The notes: generated by a model from the sequence alone, not told the origin. 64,000 nt of DNA from Epiperipatus broadwayi (GCA_028023455.1 JAQFVV010000182.1:124001-188000); one strand, 5' to 3'; counted from the first letter of the stretch, positions 11,205 to 23,674 are shown. Program-made: numbers and translations.

Positions 11205-12224
11205 AGTAATAAACTATTATAACCAGTCTTTCAATCTGCAGAAGTACTTTCAATTAATTCCTTAACCTGCCTTAACTGCCATTAAATTCCAATAACAAAA
11301 TGAAAGCAAATGTCATCAACTCAAATCCCATGAATCCCACAATTTTAATGTGAGCAGCTTGTCTATTAATTAAATTCATTTTATTCCTGTTTATTAAAAT
11401 TGCCTCCTTAATTTTTCTTTTATTATAGTTTCTTCATGAATAATCTTCACATTTTTAATATCAAACTAAAATTTATATTTGCATGCCCTTTCATGATCCA
11501 AGAAAACTGAAGCAGTCATTAAATCATTATTATTTTTCCTTTTCACATTCTTATATAACAATTTATGCTCCTTTAATCTTTTTTCAATACTGCACCTCAA
11601 TTCACCTATATATGATAACAAACATCCACAAAAAATTTGATGCACAACATTATTTTTCTGCTTGACAGATATGACATTTTTAGAATTATTGACTAATTTA
11701 TTAACATTATTTGGAACACAGAATGTAACATTAAACACATTCTTATATATATTCTTAAAAAATTTCATATGAGTATTTGAAATAAATGGACTAGATATTC
11801 TTTTTTTGCTATCAATCTTCAACTCTTTTAAACCATTATAACTCTTTTTATACTGACATAAAGTATTGTTAATCTGTTCCATCTTATAACCAACTTCAAG
11901 CAACTCTTTGGAAAATATCTCAATATTTTTTAATTTATGACACTGATAATGATTTAATTTTTCATTACGAAACAAAAAAGATTGAAAACTTGCCATCTTA
12001 TGCATAATTGGTACTTTTGATTCACATTATATATATATCCCCTTTTTTGCAATGGTTTGATTATTAATTTATAATTTAATATATTATTATCTTCTGTAAT
12101 AATTAAATCCAAATACTTAATACTTTTGTCATGTTTCTTTTCAATAGTCCATTTCAAGCCATTCAAATTATTTAACTCTGCCACAAGCAAATTTATAGTA
12201 TTGGTATTTCTGCATACAAACATC
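11205..12224 (-). mobile_element. Penelope-like element, left (minus) arm of inverted dimer
   Basis: About 1.02 kb homologous to the reverse complement of 12230-13266, end to end: the outer edges share AATAAACTATTATAA, GAATTCCTTAACCTGCC-like and TAACAAAATG blocks, and the inner edges share AATACCAATACTATAAA. The element's 3' end points left and its truncated 5' end faces the other copy. It starts within the last RT motif region and runs through the GIY-YIG domain to a ~230-bp 3' UTR. The 3' UTR contains a GGTTAAGGAATTAAYY hairpin with a GGAA loop. Confidence 0.85.
11466..12223 (-). pseudogene. PLE reverse transcriptase tail and GIY-YIG endonuclease (relic)
   Basis: Two overlapping minus-strand frames make up the relic. 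12223-11954 begins MFVCRNTNTINLL and continues KSIKYLDLIITEDNN and IKPLQKRGYIYN, the segment after the RT active site in PLEs. 12005-11466 begins MHKMASFQSFLF, continues to FCVPNNVNKLVNNSKN and then QIFCGCLLSYIGELRCSIEK, RLKEH and the DHERACKYKF end. C-x-C followed by SYIG and an R/K helix is the PLE version of the GIY-YIG nuclease; the catalytic Arg position reads C/S-x-E-K-R. There is a frameshift near 11990-12010 between the two parts. Everything upstream of the RT motif C is missing. Non-functional. Confidence 0.8.
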
Positions 12225-12229
12225 TTTAC

Positions 12230-13155
12230 AAAAGGTATGTGGATGCTATTTTTGTTTATCGAAATACCAATACTATAAAGTTGCTTGTAGAGGAATTAAA
12301 TAATTTGAATGGCTTGAAAATGGACACTATTGAAAAGGAATAGGATAAAAGTGTTAAGTATTTGGATTTAATTATTACAAGAGATAATAGTATGTTAAGT
12401 TATAAATTAATAATCAAACCATTGCAAAAAAGGGGATATATAAATTGTAAATCAAAAGTACCAATTATGCATAAGATGGCAAATTTTAGATCTTTTTTGT
12501 TGTGTAATGAAAATTATGGCATTACCAGTCTGATAAATTAAAAATATTGAGATATTTGCCAAGGAATTATTTGAAGTTGGTTATAAGATGGAACAGATTA
12601 ATAATACTTTATGTCTATTTAAAAAGAGTTATAATGGTTTAAAGGAGTTGAAGATTGATAGTAAAAAATGAATGTCTATTCTATTCATTTCAAATGCTCA
12701 AATAAATTTTTTTTAAGGATATATATAATAATGTGTTTAATGTTTCACTTTGTGTTCCAAATAATGTTAATAAATTAGTGAATAATTCTAAAAATGTCAT
12801 ACCTGTCAAGCAGAAAAGTAATGTTGTGTATCAAATTTTTTGTAGATGTATGTTATCATATATAGGTGAATTGAAGTGCAATATTGAAAAAAGATTAAAG
12901 GAGCATGATTTGTTATATAAGCCTATGAAAAATAAAAATAATGATTTAATGACTGCTCCAGTTTTCCTGGATCATGAAAAGTTGTGTAAATATAAATTTA
13001 AGTTTGATATTAAAAGTGTGAAGATTCTTCGTGAAGAGAGAAACCATAATAAAAGAAAAATTAAGGAGGTAATTTTAATAAATAGGAATAAAATGAATTT
13101 AATTAATAAAAAAACTGCTAACATTAAAATTTTGGATTCATGGGGTTTGAATTAA
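12230..13155 (+). pseudogene. PLE reverse transcriptase tail and GIY-YIG endonuclease (relic)
   Basis: The frame opens with KRYVDAIFVYRNTNT: the RT motif C YVDD has become YVDA (second Asp, codon after 12242, lost). It then runs through KSVKYLDLIITR and IKPLQKRGYI with stops near 12345 and 12540. The last 140 codons (12733-13155) are open: NVSLCVPNNVNKLVNNSKN, QIFCRCMLSYIGELKCNIEK, RLKEH, FLDHEKLCKYKF, and a basic HNKRKIKEVILINRNK end, closing DSWGLN-stop. That last part is a complete PLE GIY-YIG domain with its C-terminus, better kept than in the left arm. It has no start of its own and cannot be functional in place. Confidence 0.8.
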
Positions 13156-13266
13156 TGATTATTGCTTCCATTTTGTTATTTGAATTTAACGGCAGTTGAG
13201 GCAGGTTAAGGAATTAACCGAAAGTATTTCTGTGGATTAAAAGACTGTTTATAATAGTTTATTACC
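12230..13266 (+). mobile_element. Penelope-like element, right (plus) arm of inverted dimer
   Basis: Mirror copy of 11205-12224. It begins with the RT motif coding KRYVDAIFVYR, a few codons further upstream than the left arm, and ends at TTATAATAGTTTATTAC. A 5-bp spacer (12225-12229) separates the two truncated 5' ends. The hairpin GGTTAAGGAATTAACC at 13204-13219 is perfect in this copy. Head-to-head inverted copies are known for PLE insertions; here both copies are cut at nearly the same point. Confidence 0.85.
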
Positions 13267-14640
13267 ATTATATTTATTATTTTTATTGTTATTACAATAA
13301 TTTTTTAATTAATGGACATTTTATTTGTATTATATATGTAGTAATAGTCAATTAATATGAACGTAAGATGCTTGAAACTATAAAGTAGTGGAGTACATGT
13401 ATATTTGGTGACTACAGTCATTGATGCAGCATAGAGGAAAAGGGTCTATTTTAATGCATCCAAACTACATTTAATTGAATAAATATTTGTTTAGGTTTAC
13501 AAGAACTGAATTCAAATTTAGCTTATAATAATAATAATAGGAAGTAAATCTTAATATATCTCATATCTTATGTAAATATTTTTTAGTATGTGTGCATGTT
13601 TAATGGATTCTTAATGCCATTTGGATGCCATAGCTAAATAAATACTTTTCCATCTGATCTTGATAAATAATTGATATGTAAATAGAATATATCTCAGGCT
13701 TCAAAATATATGATGGTGTGTGTGACAAAATATATATTTAATAAATAAGTATAATCTTAATTAAGTTAGAAAAGATACAAAGTTGAGTTTAATGGATAAA
13801 ATTTTAAATTAATTTTTACAACTACATAAAATTAAAATATTTTAGTATTTATGTTACAAGGGGAAATGTACTTAATTAAACAAAATTCTCTCCAGTTTAT
13901 TTTTCTAGGAAAATAATTTATTATAAGAAAATATATTTTGTGTGTATGTATTTGTATGCAACAATATAAGGTATTGAGATAAGTATAGATTTATTTTATA
14001 AATCTAATAAATAAGATTGTCTTTATTTTAATCTAGACACATAATTGTTTAAACTAATAACTAAATTATAATAAAAAATACAATATGTTTTTCAAGTTTA
14101 TTAAAGAAAGACTACCTTAGTCTTTATTTTATGAAATATATAAGCATGCAATGTGTTATTAAATATATAAATAACAACTAGTTCAATAACTACATTCTAT
14201 CTTGAAGAAACTTCATATGGTGGTAACAATTCTTTGCAATAATTCATTGTTTATTATTGGCTTAAATTCCAAATATATATTTATATACTATTTCATAATA
14301 CAATAAGGAAATTTTCCCTAACAATGCTATACTTTTAAAATAAATGCTACAAATGAAAGACCACCTATTATTTACAATTTTTATAAAGTAGAATTAATTT
14401 CATAACCCATCAAATCATACTATAAAATTTTCAATTAATAAATATGATTACTAGATAAATATATAAAATACAAGATAATCAAATTTAATGTCTCATTCAC
14501 ACATATACCTAAATATGCATCAAAATTATGAGCCAATTTTCAGAGAAACATAAATGTGTCAAATAATAATAATAGCTAATGGATCTTTATGACTTCAGTT
14601 TCCCTTGTTCAAATATCTGGAAGAGAGAAAGCTAAAATAA
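13267..14640. other. AT-rich sequence, nothing recognised
   Basis: About 1.4 kb of AT-rich DNA without supported coding, repeats or palindromes. Confidence 0.5.
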
Positions 14641-14706
14641 ATATAATTTTAAAAAAAAAAAATTAAACATATATATATATATAAAATAATAATAGTAGCA
14701 GTAGCA

Positions 14707-14846
<140 letters not shown>

Positions 14847-16074
14847 TCAATGTTTATTAATATGTAAACATACAGTACAAACAAAGACCAAAAAAGTTTA
14901 CATTTGATTGCTATTACAGCTCAATAACTGTTGAATTGCTTTTTTAAAGCTATTCGTTGATAAATTAAAAATATCAATGCTTTAAAAATATTTATTATAA
15001 AAATCTGGTAATCAAATCAGTGTAGATCTTTTCAAACAATTTGAATGAAAATGAGATATATAAAATAGTTCAATATTTTTACTATTCAGCTTGGGGATTC
15101 TATATTGCATTTTTGTCTCCAACTATTTCTCCTTTCACTATCTTTTCTAATATTATCATGTCAGCAATAAGTCTATGATTAAATAACTTATTACTTAAAT
15201 TTCCTGATTTATTTTTAAGCAGTATTAATTTTCAAAATTTATGTTCAACACTTTGAATCATATTAATATGTGAAATTATGTCTGCATTCCATATAACAGA
15301 TCCATAATGAAGTACTGGAAGCACTAATATTTTAAATAACATGAATATAGTATTTAATTCAAAATTATTAATTATCCTCAAAATAGGACCTAATACTTTA
15401 TGTGCTTTTATTACAATATATGAAACATGCTCTGTAAATGATCCATTAGCAGAGAAAATTATTCCTAAATCTTTATGACTAATATCTCGAGGAATATACA
15501 TATTATTTAATGTGTAAGTATATAAACTTTTACCAGATTTTCTAGTAAATGTTACAATTTTACATTTGCTAGCATTTATAATCATACCATTTTTAATACA
15601 CCATTTGTATAGATATTGTAACATATTTTGCAACTTCAAATGATCTGATGAACTATAAATTGTCTTAAATAGTTTTATATCATCAGCATAACAAAGAATA
15701 TTCTTATTATTTATAAAACAATGCAAATTTGAAGTCATTATTGCAAATAAATAAGGACTTAATACACTATCTTGTGGCACTCCACAAATAGGATATATAC
15801 AATTTGACCATTCATTATTATAGAAAATATAATGAGGCCTACTCAATAAATAAGATTTAAAAAATTCAATCAAATTTTTAGATAATCCATATGCAGCTAA
15901 CTTTAATAACAAATCCTCATGACTCACTCTATCAAAGGCTTTACTTAAATCCACATATATAACATCTAGTTGTTTTTGTTGATCAAAATTTTGTGCAATT
16001 ATGTCATTTATTGTGATTAAATTTGTAGTTATTGACTTTCCTGGTATAAATCCATGCTGATAATTAGGAAGCAA
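14847..16074 (-). mobile_element. CR1/Jockey-type LINE, 5'-truncated, in a TAA microsatellite
   Basis: On the minus strand: RT coding, a short 3' UTR ending TGTTTACATATTAATAAACA and TTGAATT, then the (ATT)46 tail. On the other side (16073-16099) the element abuts (TAA)n plus (TCA)n. Thus it sits between two TAA tracts: either it inserted into a microsatellite, or its own tail expanded next to one. 5' truncation removed the endonuclease and the first RT motifs. Confidence 0.85.
15040..16074 (-). pseudogene. LINE reverse transcriptase (CR1/Jockey superfamily), partial
   Basis: A 280-codon open frame (16074-15232) holds most of an RT in order: NYQHGFIPGKSITTNL (fingers), VIYVDLSKAFDRVSHE (motif A, catalytic Asp), GVPQDSVLSPYLF (motif B; the usual PQGS glycine is Asp), ILCYADDIKLFK (motif C, YADD intact), KTxKxxxM-like INASKCKI, then SHKDLGIIFSANGSF and VLPVLHYGSVIWN of the thumb. 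After the stop at 15232 another stretch reads NKLFNHRLIADMIILEKIVK, the typical LINE C-terminal helix, to about 15040. The long open frame suggests this is among the younger insertions here. The first codon is only the truncation edge, not a true start. Confidence 0.9.
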
Positions 16075-16100
16075 TAATAATAATAATAATAATCATCATC

Positions 16101-18017
16101 ATTTGAGCAAGAATAAAACTAAGGAAAAAGATTTTAAAATGAAACCAAATAAATAAATAAAAAGTTACTAGAAATCCTAAGCTTTATTGAAAACGTTGGA
16201 AAAAAGAAAAAGCTTAATAAAGATAGTCTCAAGAATTTCACAATAGCATCAGATATAGCAAGATTCTACGTCTGCAAACAAATCAGGAAAAACAGGAAAT
16301 AGACCAAGAAACAAACTAGACACAAAAGTAATCGTAAACCTATGGAAATTAAAAAAAAAGAAATCTCAGTGTTAATTCGTTCATAAGAAAAAAGTTACCA
16401 TATCATCGTAGCTGAATGCGGTAAAACAATGCAGGAGGGGGAAATTATTTTAAATATGAATTTGATCTCAATTTTAGAATCAAACATTATAGATTATGTT
16501 TTAAGCCATCTCACTGCACAAGAGTTAATTTTTTCTGATGATTAGATCAAAGTTACTGGGCCACTTCCAGTGTGATTGGGCCACCACAAAAAGAATAGAA
16601 AACTTTCAAATTGACACAGAATTAGAACGAAGTGTTTTCTGAGCCAAAAAACAATGATTTAAAGATAAAAACAAGTTCAAATGATGGTATAGACTCAAAC
16701 AAAGATATTGAAGCTGCAATTCGCTCAGCTCCTTTAATCCAACAATGATTAGGAATAATCCAAAGATTACAAACTTTTACACTACACAATTGAAACCTTG
16801 ATTACTAATCAAGACCTAGATTTCAATTAAGATAAGCAGAATTCAAATAGGATCAATACAAGAGTCCCAGTTGGAATCCTACTACAATCAAGTCCACAAC
16901 ATGGTTACAGAAACTAGTTACTATAACAGGTTGGTTGCCATTCAGCTCTACTGTACAACCAAACAATAAGCAAGAATCCTACAATGCTAATCACTCTGTT
17001 CATAATTGGAATAACCAAATGGAAATAAATAAGCTAGATCATAATCCCTGAAGAACCTTGCAGTCGGATGAGTTGAACTAGTATTTAGAATATATGACAC
17101 ATATCAAGAGTTAACAACAATGAAGCAGACTTTGGAGGCTGTTTCAACCGCCTGATGCTTGTTTATTATGGCAGTGTTGATTTTAGCTAATCATTTTTTT
17201 TTTCTTTGGTTAACTTTAAAATTAGAGAGTTTGTAAGGTGGTTGGTATGATTTGGGCCACCTCCAAATTTTATAACTTTGATGGAGGCTTTGCTGCAATA
17301 ATTTTCCGGGCATGGGTCTGCACTCCTCTTTGCTTCCTCAGGGGTGGTGGTGGTCGTTAGGAGGCTGGTTCTTTGGTGCAGGCTGTTGACAATTATTGCC
17401 ACTACCTGGAAAACCTGCTGGGAGGGTACGTGGTCAAAGTCTCAGCACCATTCCTGCTTTGGTTGGCTGCTGTGCCCCCTTGATAGGTTGGTTTTAGGCA
17501 GTGCAAATCTGTGCTCACTATGTGTTAGTTTTTCTTAATTGGCTTTCCAATTCTCAGCAGTTAGACCGAATGTGGTCCCTGCACATTTGGACTGTTGATT
17601 GGGAGACAGAGGCATCTGGAATGGTCTTGACATGGCTCAGCTGCAGGTCAAGAATTTATTATTCAATGGACTTGAGCCTTGGACCTCGCTGCCTGTTGTG
17701 GTGGTTGGCGCAATGCTGGACTTGTCCACCTATTCAGCTGAAGCATTTGGGTCTTCGCATTGGGGCCCCAGGTGTGGGATCATTGGGTGATGGATGGCTT
17801 CTCAGTAGCTGGGCCATGTATATACTTATGTTCAGATACACATTAATATCAACATTGTAGCAACTCTTTAATGGAAAATTGTTATCAAGCATATTTACTT
17901 TATATAATCAATAATTGTTTTACCTTGTTTGTCACATTGAACACTTTGTAATTCTCAATGGGTAAGTATACCCAAAATTTTTGTAATCCTTTTACTAATA
18001 AAGGTTACTTTTGAAAG
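16101..18017 (+). mobile_element. Unassigned LINE-like tract with GC-richer 3' part
   Basis: The 3' end (ACTAATAAAGGTTACTTTTG followed by an (TAATAATGA)n tail) is that of a non-LTR retrotransposon on the plus strand. Two coding-like stretches occur: 16150-16300 reads KLNKDSLKNFTIASDIARF in one frame, and 16840-17040 reads SPSWNPTTIKSTTWLQKL and later HNWNNQMEINK. Neither matches a family I can name. From 17200 to 17860 the composition shifts to roughly half G+C, with overlapping frames on both strands that I could not assign. The left boundary is unclear. It could be a LINE 3' UTR, a composite of two elements, or a captured sequence. Confidence 0.4.
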
Positions 18018-18076
18018 ATAATAATAATAATGATAATAATAATAATGATAATAATAATAATGATGATGATGATAGA
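18018..18076. repeat. (TAATAATGA)n and (TGA)n microsatellite
   Basis: GATAATAATAATAATGATAA-type units followed by four TGA units, directly after the AATAAAG signal of the preceding LINE-like tract, hence probably its tail. Confidence 0.9.
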
Positions 18077-18294
18077 TGCGCATGCGTGTGTATGCCTAAG
18101 TCATCAAGAACAAAGGTCTTATTAATAATCTTTTCTTTTTCCATATTCTAATCATTTTCACACTTAAAAACTGTGATATATAACTGTGATAGATAAAGAC
18201 AGTGATGGCTGATTACTGAACAGTTGTTTTCTAGCAAAAAGTAAGTAATATGGTCGTTCATAACCAAAAATAAATTCTAACGTCATAAACAAGC

Positions 18295-19344
18295 ATGGCA
18301 TTACATCAAGAAGCAAACGAAGTAAATTGCGCTCAAACAAACGGCGATAAAATGAAAACTGTAACTAAAGCAAAAACATACGCGAACATAACAAAAACCA
18401 GCAGCCTCACAGCATCGAAAAAAGTCCAACATTACCACAGACAGCAAGATTTAGGAAGGTAAATCAAGACGACATAAATAATTTAAACCTCATAGACAAC
18501 AATAATGAAGAGCCCTACCCAACAATATGGAATCAAGATGAACTGCAAGAAATAAATGTTAATTTTCAACAGCACCATCCCAAAAAAATTATTCGCAACA
18601 TTCCAAAAAATTTTTTCAACGTGATTACTAGTGTTAGCTGTCACCGATAGGAATTTAACACTTTATAAATTCCCCAGAGAGCTTCTTTACGAAGAGCTGA
18701 CAGCAACAGCAATGTGGGATACAGTCTCTAGTATTGGAGAGCATCCAAACTCACGATATGTTGCAATTCAGTTTTTTGATGAACATCAGCGTGCAAGATT
18801 TCAAACTAAATTAAAACTTTGGGAAGCTATGCGCTAATAATAGTCAATCAAAGCTTGCAAAACTATTGTAACGGAATAATTAAAAACACTTACTTCGAAT
18901 ATACCATTCAGGATTTTCAAAAATTAATACAGTCATTTGGCAAAACTTTATATAAAACAAATCTACTTATTCGACACCCCCATCCCGGTTTTCAGCAACA
19001 ACTTTCATTTCAAAATAAAGCTGAATGACAGTGTAAACCTGGAGGATATTTCAACACAAACAATTGACCAAAATGCAATACTGACCATTCACATAAAAGG
19101 ATTAAGGCCGAGATGTTTTGCGTGCGGTGAAACCGGGCACTTAGCAATCGATTGCAACACCAAAATCCAACAGAAAAACCAACTGAGCTCTGAAGATCAA
19201 CCAAGAGAAGCTCACCAACAGGAATCAAACAGTACAAAACAGATAACAAAAACAACTAATAAACAAGAAAGAATTAATAAAAAATCCACAGATCAACAGC
19301 AATTGAATAATAAAAAAAACTGCACACACATTGCCAGCACCTGA
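18295..19344 (+). pseudogene. LINE ORF1 with CCHC zinc knuckle (frameshifted)
   Basis: The start at 18295 opens MALHQEANEVNCAQTNGDKM, then shifts frame around 18410 (PTLPQTARFRKVNQDDINN) and again near 18630 (DRNLTLYKFPRELLYEELTA). A stop pair near 18836 and another shift precede the last part, 18937-19344. That part contains KIKLNDSVNLEDISTQTID and the zinc knuckle RCFACGETGHLAIDC (C-x2-C-x4-H-x4-C), followed by a Gln/Lys/Asn-rich tail. In intact Tx1-type elements ORF1 is a nucleic-acid binding protein that packages the element RNA. At least three frameshifts; not functional. Confidence 0.8.
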
Positions 19345-19789
19345 AATTCTGGATTTATCAACAAAAACAACCAATAGAATTCAAACCCCCACTGATAAAA
19401 AACAGAAAGTCAACAGCCTCAAGAGGCTTCAATGGAAAAAACAGTGCACAATCTAACTCAGCCTACCAAAGATATTGATGAAAAAGAGATAATAAAAAAA
19501 CAAATAAACTCACACAACACCCAATATTAAAAATAACACAACAATGGAAATTATGGAAGCTATCACCTCAAATCACCAATGCTAACAAAGAAGAAAACCA
19601 GGCTGCTCACCAAAGAAAAATAGAAGGCCCAAAAAACTCAAAATAACAGAATCCAACCTTAGCCTTGCTGATTACAACAATACAACTACAGTGGAAACAG
19701 ATGAAGATCTGGAAATGTAATATGAGAATGAATGGGAAGAAACAACAGATCAATCCTAATATTTAGATCTCAACCAAAAACAACATATA

Positions 19790-22700
19790 ATGAAGATAAA
19801 AATTGTGGCAATCAATGTCAGGGGTTTGAACTTAACCTCAAAAATTAATAAGTTAAAACATTGGATCAAGGTATACTTGAGACAAAAATTTATGCTGGAT
19901 CACAAACTGACCCAGCCAAACATTTAAATATGGAAGGTTTCTGTGCATGCTCCAGAGACTCTTCCTTTCCCACAGCTGGCACCAGACTCATAATTTCTAG
20001 AAATTGCCCATTCACAATGTTCAAAATAATTCACATTGACATGAACTTATTAATTGCAACCTTCAACCAAAAAAGCATAACAATAAATCTAGTTTTTGTA
20101 TATATGCCTTTACAGGATAAAAAAAAAATAGATACCATAATTGCAAACATTAATTCAAGGTTAGCTACAACTTCAAACCCAACCGTGCTAATTGTAGATT
20201 TCAGTTTAAAATATCAGGAATTTACCCAACATTGGCTTCACAGAATAAACATACCACTAATGAGTGGTCAAGGTTTTTTTCCAGATGCTGCTATCTCTTT
20301 CCACAATAATCGCTTCTCTTCACTTATTGATCTGTGCTTTTATTCTCCAATGCTTCACCACCTTATTGAAATAAAACTAACTCCCTCAACTTTTTCCAAT
20401 CATTCAGCTCAAATAGTCACAATTGATTGTGCCCAAATTCAAATATCACCCTTTCCACTTACAAGAACAATCAGAGTTTTACTCCCAGAAACAACCCCTG
20501 AATTTTTGTTCTCTGAGACCTACATAATGCTAAACAAAATCAAAGATATGACTTTGAACCCAGTTCAGAAATATCTAGCAATTATGGGAATGTTGTCCTT
20601 TAACATCAACCATATAACAAAAAACAGCCCCCACCATCAAGACTTTTGTTTCTGTCAGATCAGTTGCACCAGATAATAATCATGATTAACCCATCACACT
20701 GCACCCAGCAGTATATATACACATGCATACAATAAAGCATGTGATGAACTCAAAAGTTATCTGAAGATAAAGAAAAGCAAAGTAGGCCTAACCAGGCCAC
20801 ACACTTGGACAAGGGATTATATAAGATGGGTGCTGGGGAACCAACCAGATGTAAAAGTGCCAATGGCACTATATACAAATAGTGGAACATATACAGGACA
20901 CAATATGATTATGCCAATTTTTTGAATATTTTAAGGAGAAATTACAAGAAAAACAACCATATAAAATACCACATAATCTGTTTGGCCCACCAGAGACAAA
21001 ACCCCCATTCACAAACGATCTATTCACAACAAAACTGAACACTATTCGAAATGCTTGCCACCCAGGTAGTCCTGGAGTCCCATTGTTTGTATTAAAGCGT
21101 CTAAGTAAATTCACAACAGAATATTTGTGTCAGTTAGCAAACCATCTAGTGCAACAAATTCAACCCATGGAGGGTGTCTATCCAATAGCCATAGTACCCT
21201 ATAATAAAAAGAAAGCAATTATCCCACCTATTACAGACCTCAGGCCAATATCTATGGGACCTTTGCCGATCAAAATTATGGAGAAAATTATTAAAGATGA
21301 AATTGAACCATATATAATGCCACTTATCTCCGAAGCACAATAAGCAAAGAAAAACTCTTCAACAACAGAAGCAGCCTTATTCTTCAAAGCAATTCTAGCC
21401 ACAGTAAAACAGTGGAAAAAATATGGACCCATTGTTATGCAGCTTGACATAGAAGCTGCATTTGACTCAGTCAATATATACACACTTCTGAAAATGCTAA
21501 AAGACACAGAAATTCCTAGAACACACCTACATATAATTGCAAACCTGCTTCTGAACAGAGAGATCCATATAACTTTAAATGGAAGAAACTCACCAGCTTT
21601 CACACCCACTAAATCTATATCCTAGAGGGGATCCCCTCTTAGTTCACTATTATTTATATTTTACATCAATCCCCTTATTAAAAGCATACAAAATGCATTT
21701 ACTGGGATCGAGATACCAGACACAACAGCACACTACATGCATTGCCTATATATGGATGATGTTACCATATTCCTAACATCAAAAAACAAATACCGCAACT
21801 CCAAAAGATATTGCAAGAATATTCACAAAAATATGAATTAACATTTAATCCAAGAAAAACCACAGCCTGGTCACTATACACTGGTAAATCATGTACATCA
21901 ATTTACAAATCAAAACCAAACTCTTTCCTTGGTTGCCATATCCAAAATATACTTAAAGAAGAAGCCACAAAAATTGTAAACTCCTTGTCCAAGACATATC
22001 TTTCACTATATTCCAAAGTACAATTAATTAACCAGCTTATCACAACCAAAATAACATACTATGTACCGGTTATTTCATTCTCAAAGGTGTTCATTTCAAA
22101 AATTAAAACCATATATAATAAACTACTTTGGGCCAGAAAAACAGTAGCAATTTCCACAAAAACACTTAGCCAACCCCTAATAAAAAATGGACTTGGCTTG
22201 CACAACATCAATATTTTTCATCTACAGAAGTTAAGGAACTCAATAATCACAATACTTGCCAAATACCCAAAAATTAACCACTTGCTAGAAGTTACTCCAA
22301 CAGACAGACCACCTCCAAAAGGTTCTTTTTTCACTAACATTATATACCAATGCAAAACCACAGACAAGATTCCAGAATAGTATTTGCATAAGTATTCATA
22401 CTGGGATATTTATGGTTTAATAAACAGAGAAGCAGATACTAATGTTATATAACCTATGCTAGAAATTAACAACAAGAGACTACTCAAGGAATATAAAAAA
22501 TGGGCTCTAGAGCCCAAATATTTTGATTTTATCATAAAAATCAATCTCATTGCCTTGCCAACAACTCACTTTCTTTATCATAAAAGAATGTACATATCTA
22601 TTGACCCCTTCTGTGGACTCTGCCATCGAGCAGAAGAGACATTGGACCACTTTATTTATCATTGTGTAGCACTTAACCAAACATGACAGATGATGTGTAA

Positions 22701-22965
22701 CACCTACAGAAAACCGGGTACAATCATTAATTACATAATGGCTGCTTTTCATGAAAGATCAATACCTAGCATTAGGGCAGCCACATTTGTTCTATTTGCA
22801 TATTGGTGCACCCGATGTACGTTCTTAATTGGCAATAACACCAGACGACACCCAGCTACATTTAGCAACAAACTGCTACACAATCAAAATAGAGATAAAA
22901 TAATAACCAACCCCCACTTATATGCAGCAACATGGTCATTGTTAAAACAACCATCAATGCTGTGA
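19790..22965 (+). pseudogene. LINE ORF2: endonuclease, reverse transcriptase, zinc motif (decayed)
   Basis: ATG at 19790 opens MKIKIVAINVRGLNL, the start of an APE-type endonuclease. A frameshift near 19850 leads into GTRLIISRNCPF, VFVYMPLQDK, TVLIVDFSLK (the usual GDFN is changed), SSLIDLCFYSP and FSNHSAQIVTI, ending the nuclease. RT motifs follow: PITDLRPISMGPLPIKIMEK (21.2 kb), IVMQLDIEAAFDSVNIYTL (motif A), a stop replacing the residue before RGSPLSSLLFIFYINPL (motif B), and LYMDDVTIF at 21746-21772 with YMDD intact. Then SFLGCHIQN, NKLLWARKTV, NGLGLHNINIF, and the zinc motif CGLCHRAEETLDHF from 22612. Intact proteins of this type nick DNA and prime reverse transcription at the nick. Frameshifts and stops make it a pseudogene. 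Confidence 0.85.
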
Positions 22966-23229
22966 ATGCTTAAAAAAAAACTGTCATACAACTAACATTC
23001 AAAGTGACATGCGGACAAAACTAAATAAGCTCATCAAACTTTAGAACTCTGATTATTTTTGCCTTTTTATTTTTTTTATATTGTTATAGTCCATTAACCA
23101 CAAAGTGTAACTACTAAATTCCTTTATATATGTTTACCCTAATATTATTCATTGTATGTTAAAATTGAAATTTTCTAGATGTAAACTTATGTAAACCATT
23201 GAGATCAATAAAGCCTTTACTGAAACATA

Positions 23230-23265
23230 CCACCCTCACCCTCACCACCACCCCCACCACTGTTG
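23230..23265. repeat. C/A-rich simple repeat at LINE 3' end
   Basis: CACCCT and CCACC units right after the LINE's 3' terminus, probably part of the target or an expanded tail. Confidence 0.7.
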
Positions 23266-23573
23266 ATTATTATAACATTCTAATTAGCATCTTAGCATCA
23301 TTACTTCAATAATAAGATGATGAAAATAATCTTGTAGCCATCATTAAAAGTGCTGAGATCATAATCTTCAGTTTGAAAATGTTTTCTCTGCCCTTAACAT
23401 CTTCAATTATTTTTTTAAAAAATCTTCCATCATAATTATTTACAAATAAAAATAAAAAACTGTTTTCTTTTAAAATAAATTACATTACGTTACAAGCATA
23501 TTTATTATTATTATTTTTTAAACAAACACAATTTATTTTAAAATATAAAGTTTAAAATGTTAAGAAAGTGAAT
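23266..23573. other. AT-rich spacer
   Basis: About 300 bp between the LINE and LTR A, with no recognised feature. Confidence 0.6.
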
Positions 23574-23674
23574 TGTCATATCTCATCTTGCTTTTAAATA
23601 TTAGACTAGTCTCTTAGATTGTGTCTTACCTAGATCGGATTGAGCACTTGTCATCTCTAACCACTGAACATATG

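Larger units (their letters stand above)
18240..23231 (+). mobile_element. Near full-length Tx1/L1-like LINE (decayed)
   Basis: About 5 kb with the full layout of a two-ORF non-LTR retrotransposon: ORF1 with a CCHC knuckle, ORF2 with apurinic endonuclease, RT and C-terminal zinc motif, then a ~265-bp 3' UTR ending GATCAATAAAGCCTTTACTG. Assignment to the L1/Tx1 group rests on the NKLLWARK...QPLIKNGLGLHNI segment and the terminal CGLCHRA...H...C motif. It carries many frameshifts and a few stops but all domains remain readable. The 5' limit is uncertain; no target-site duplication was resolved. Confidence 0.85.

Noticed and set aside
13200-13240. Hammerhead in the PLE 3' UTR (GGAATTAACCGAAAG)
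   Set aside because: The GAAA is preceded by a simple GGTTAA-GGAA-TTAACC hairpin, with no CUGANGA core or stem I partner.
19010-19255. Minus-strand 81-codon frame opposite the LINE zinc knuckle
   Set aside because: Shadow of ORF1; the plus strand has the CCHC motif.
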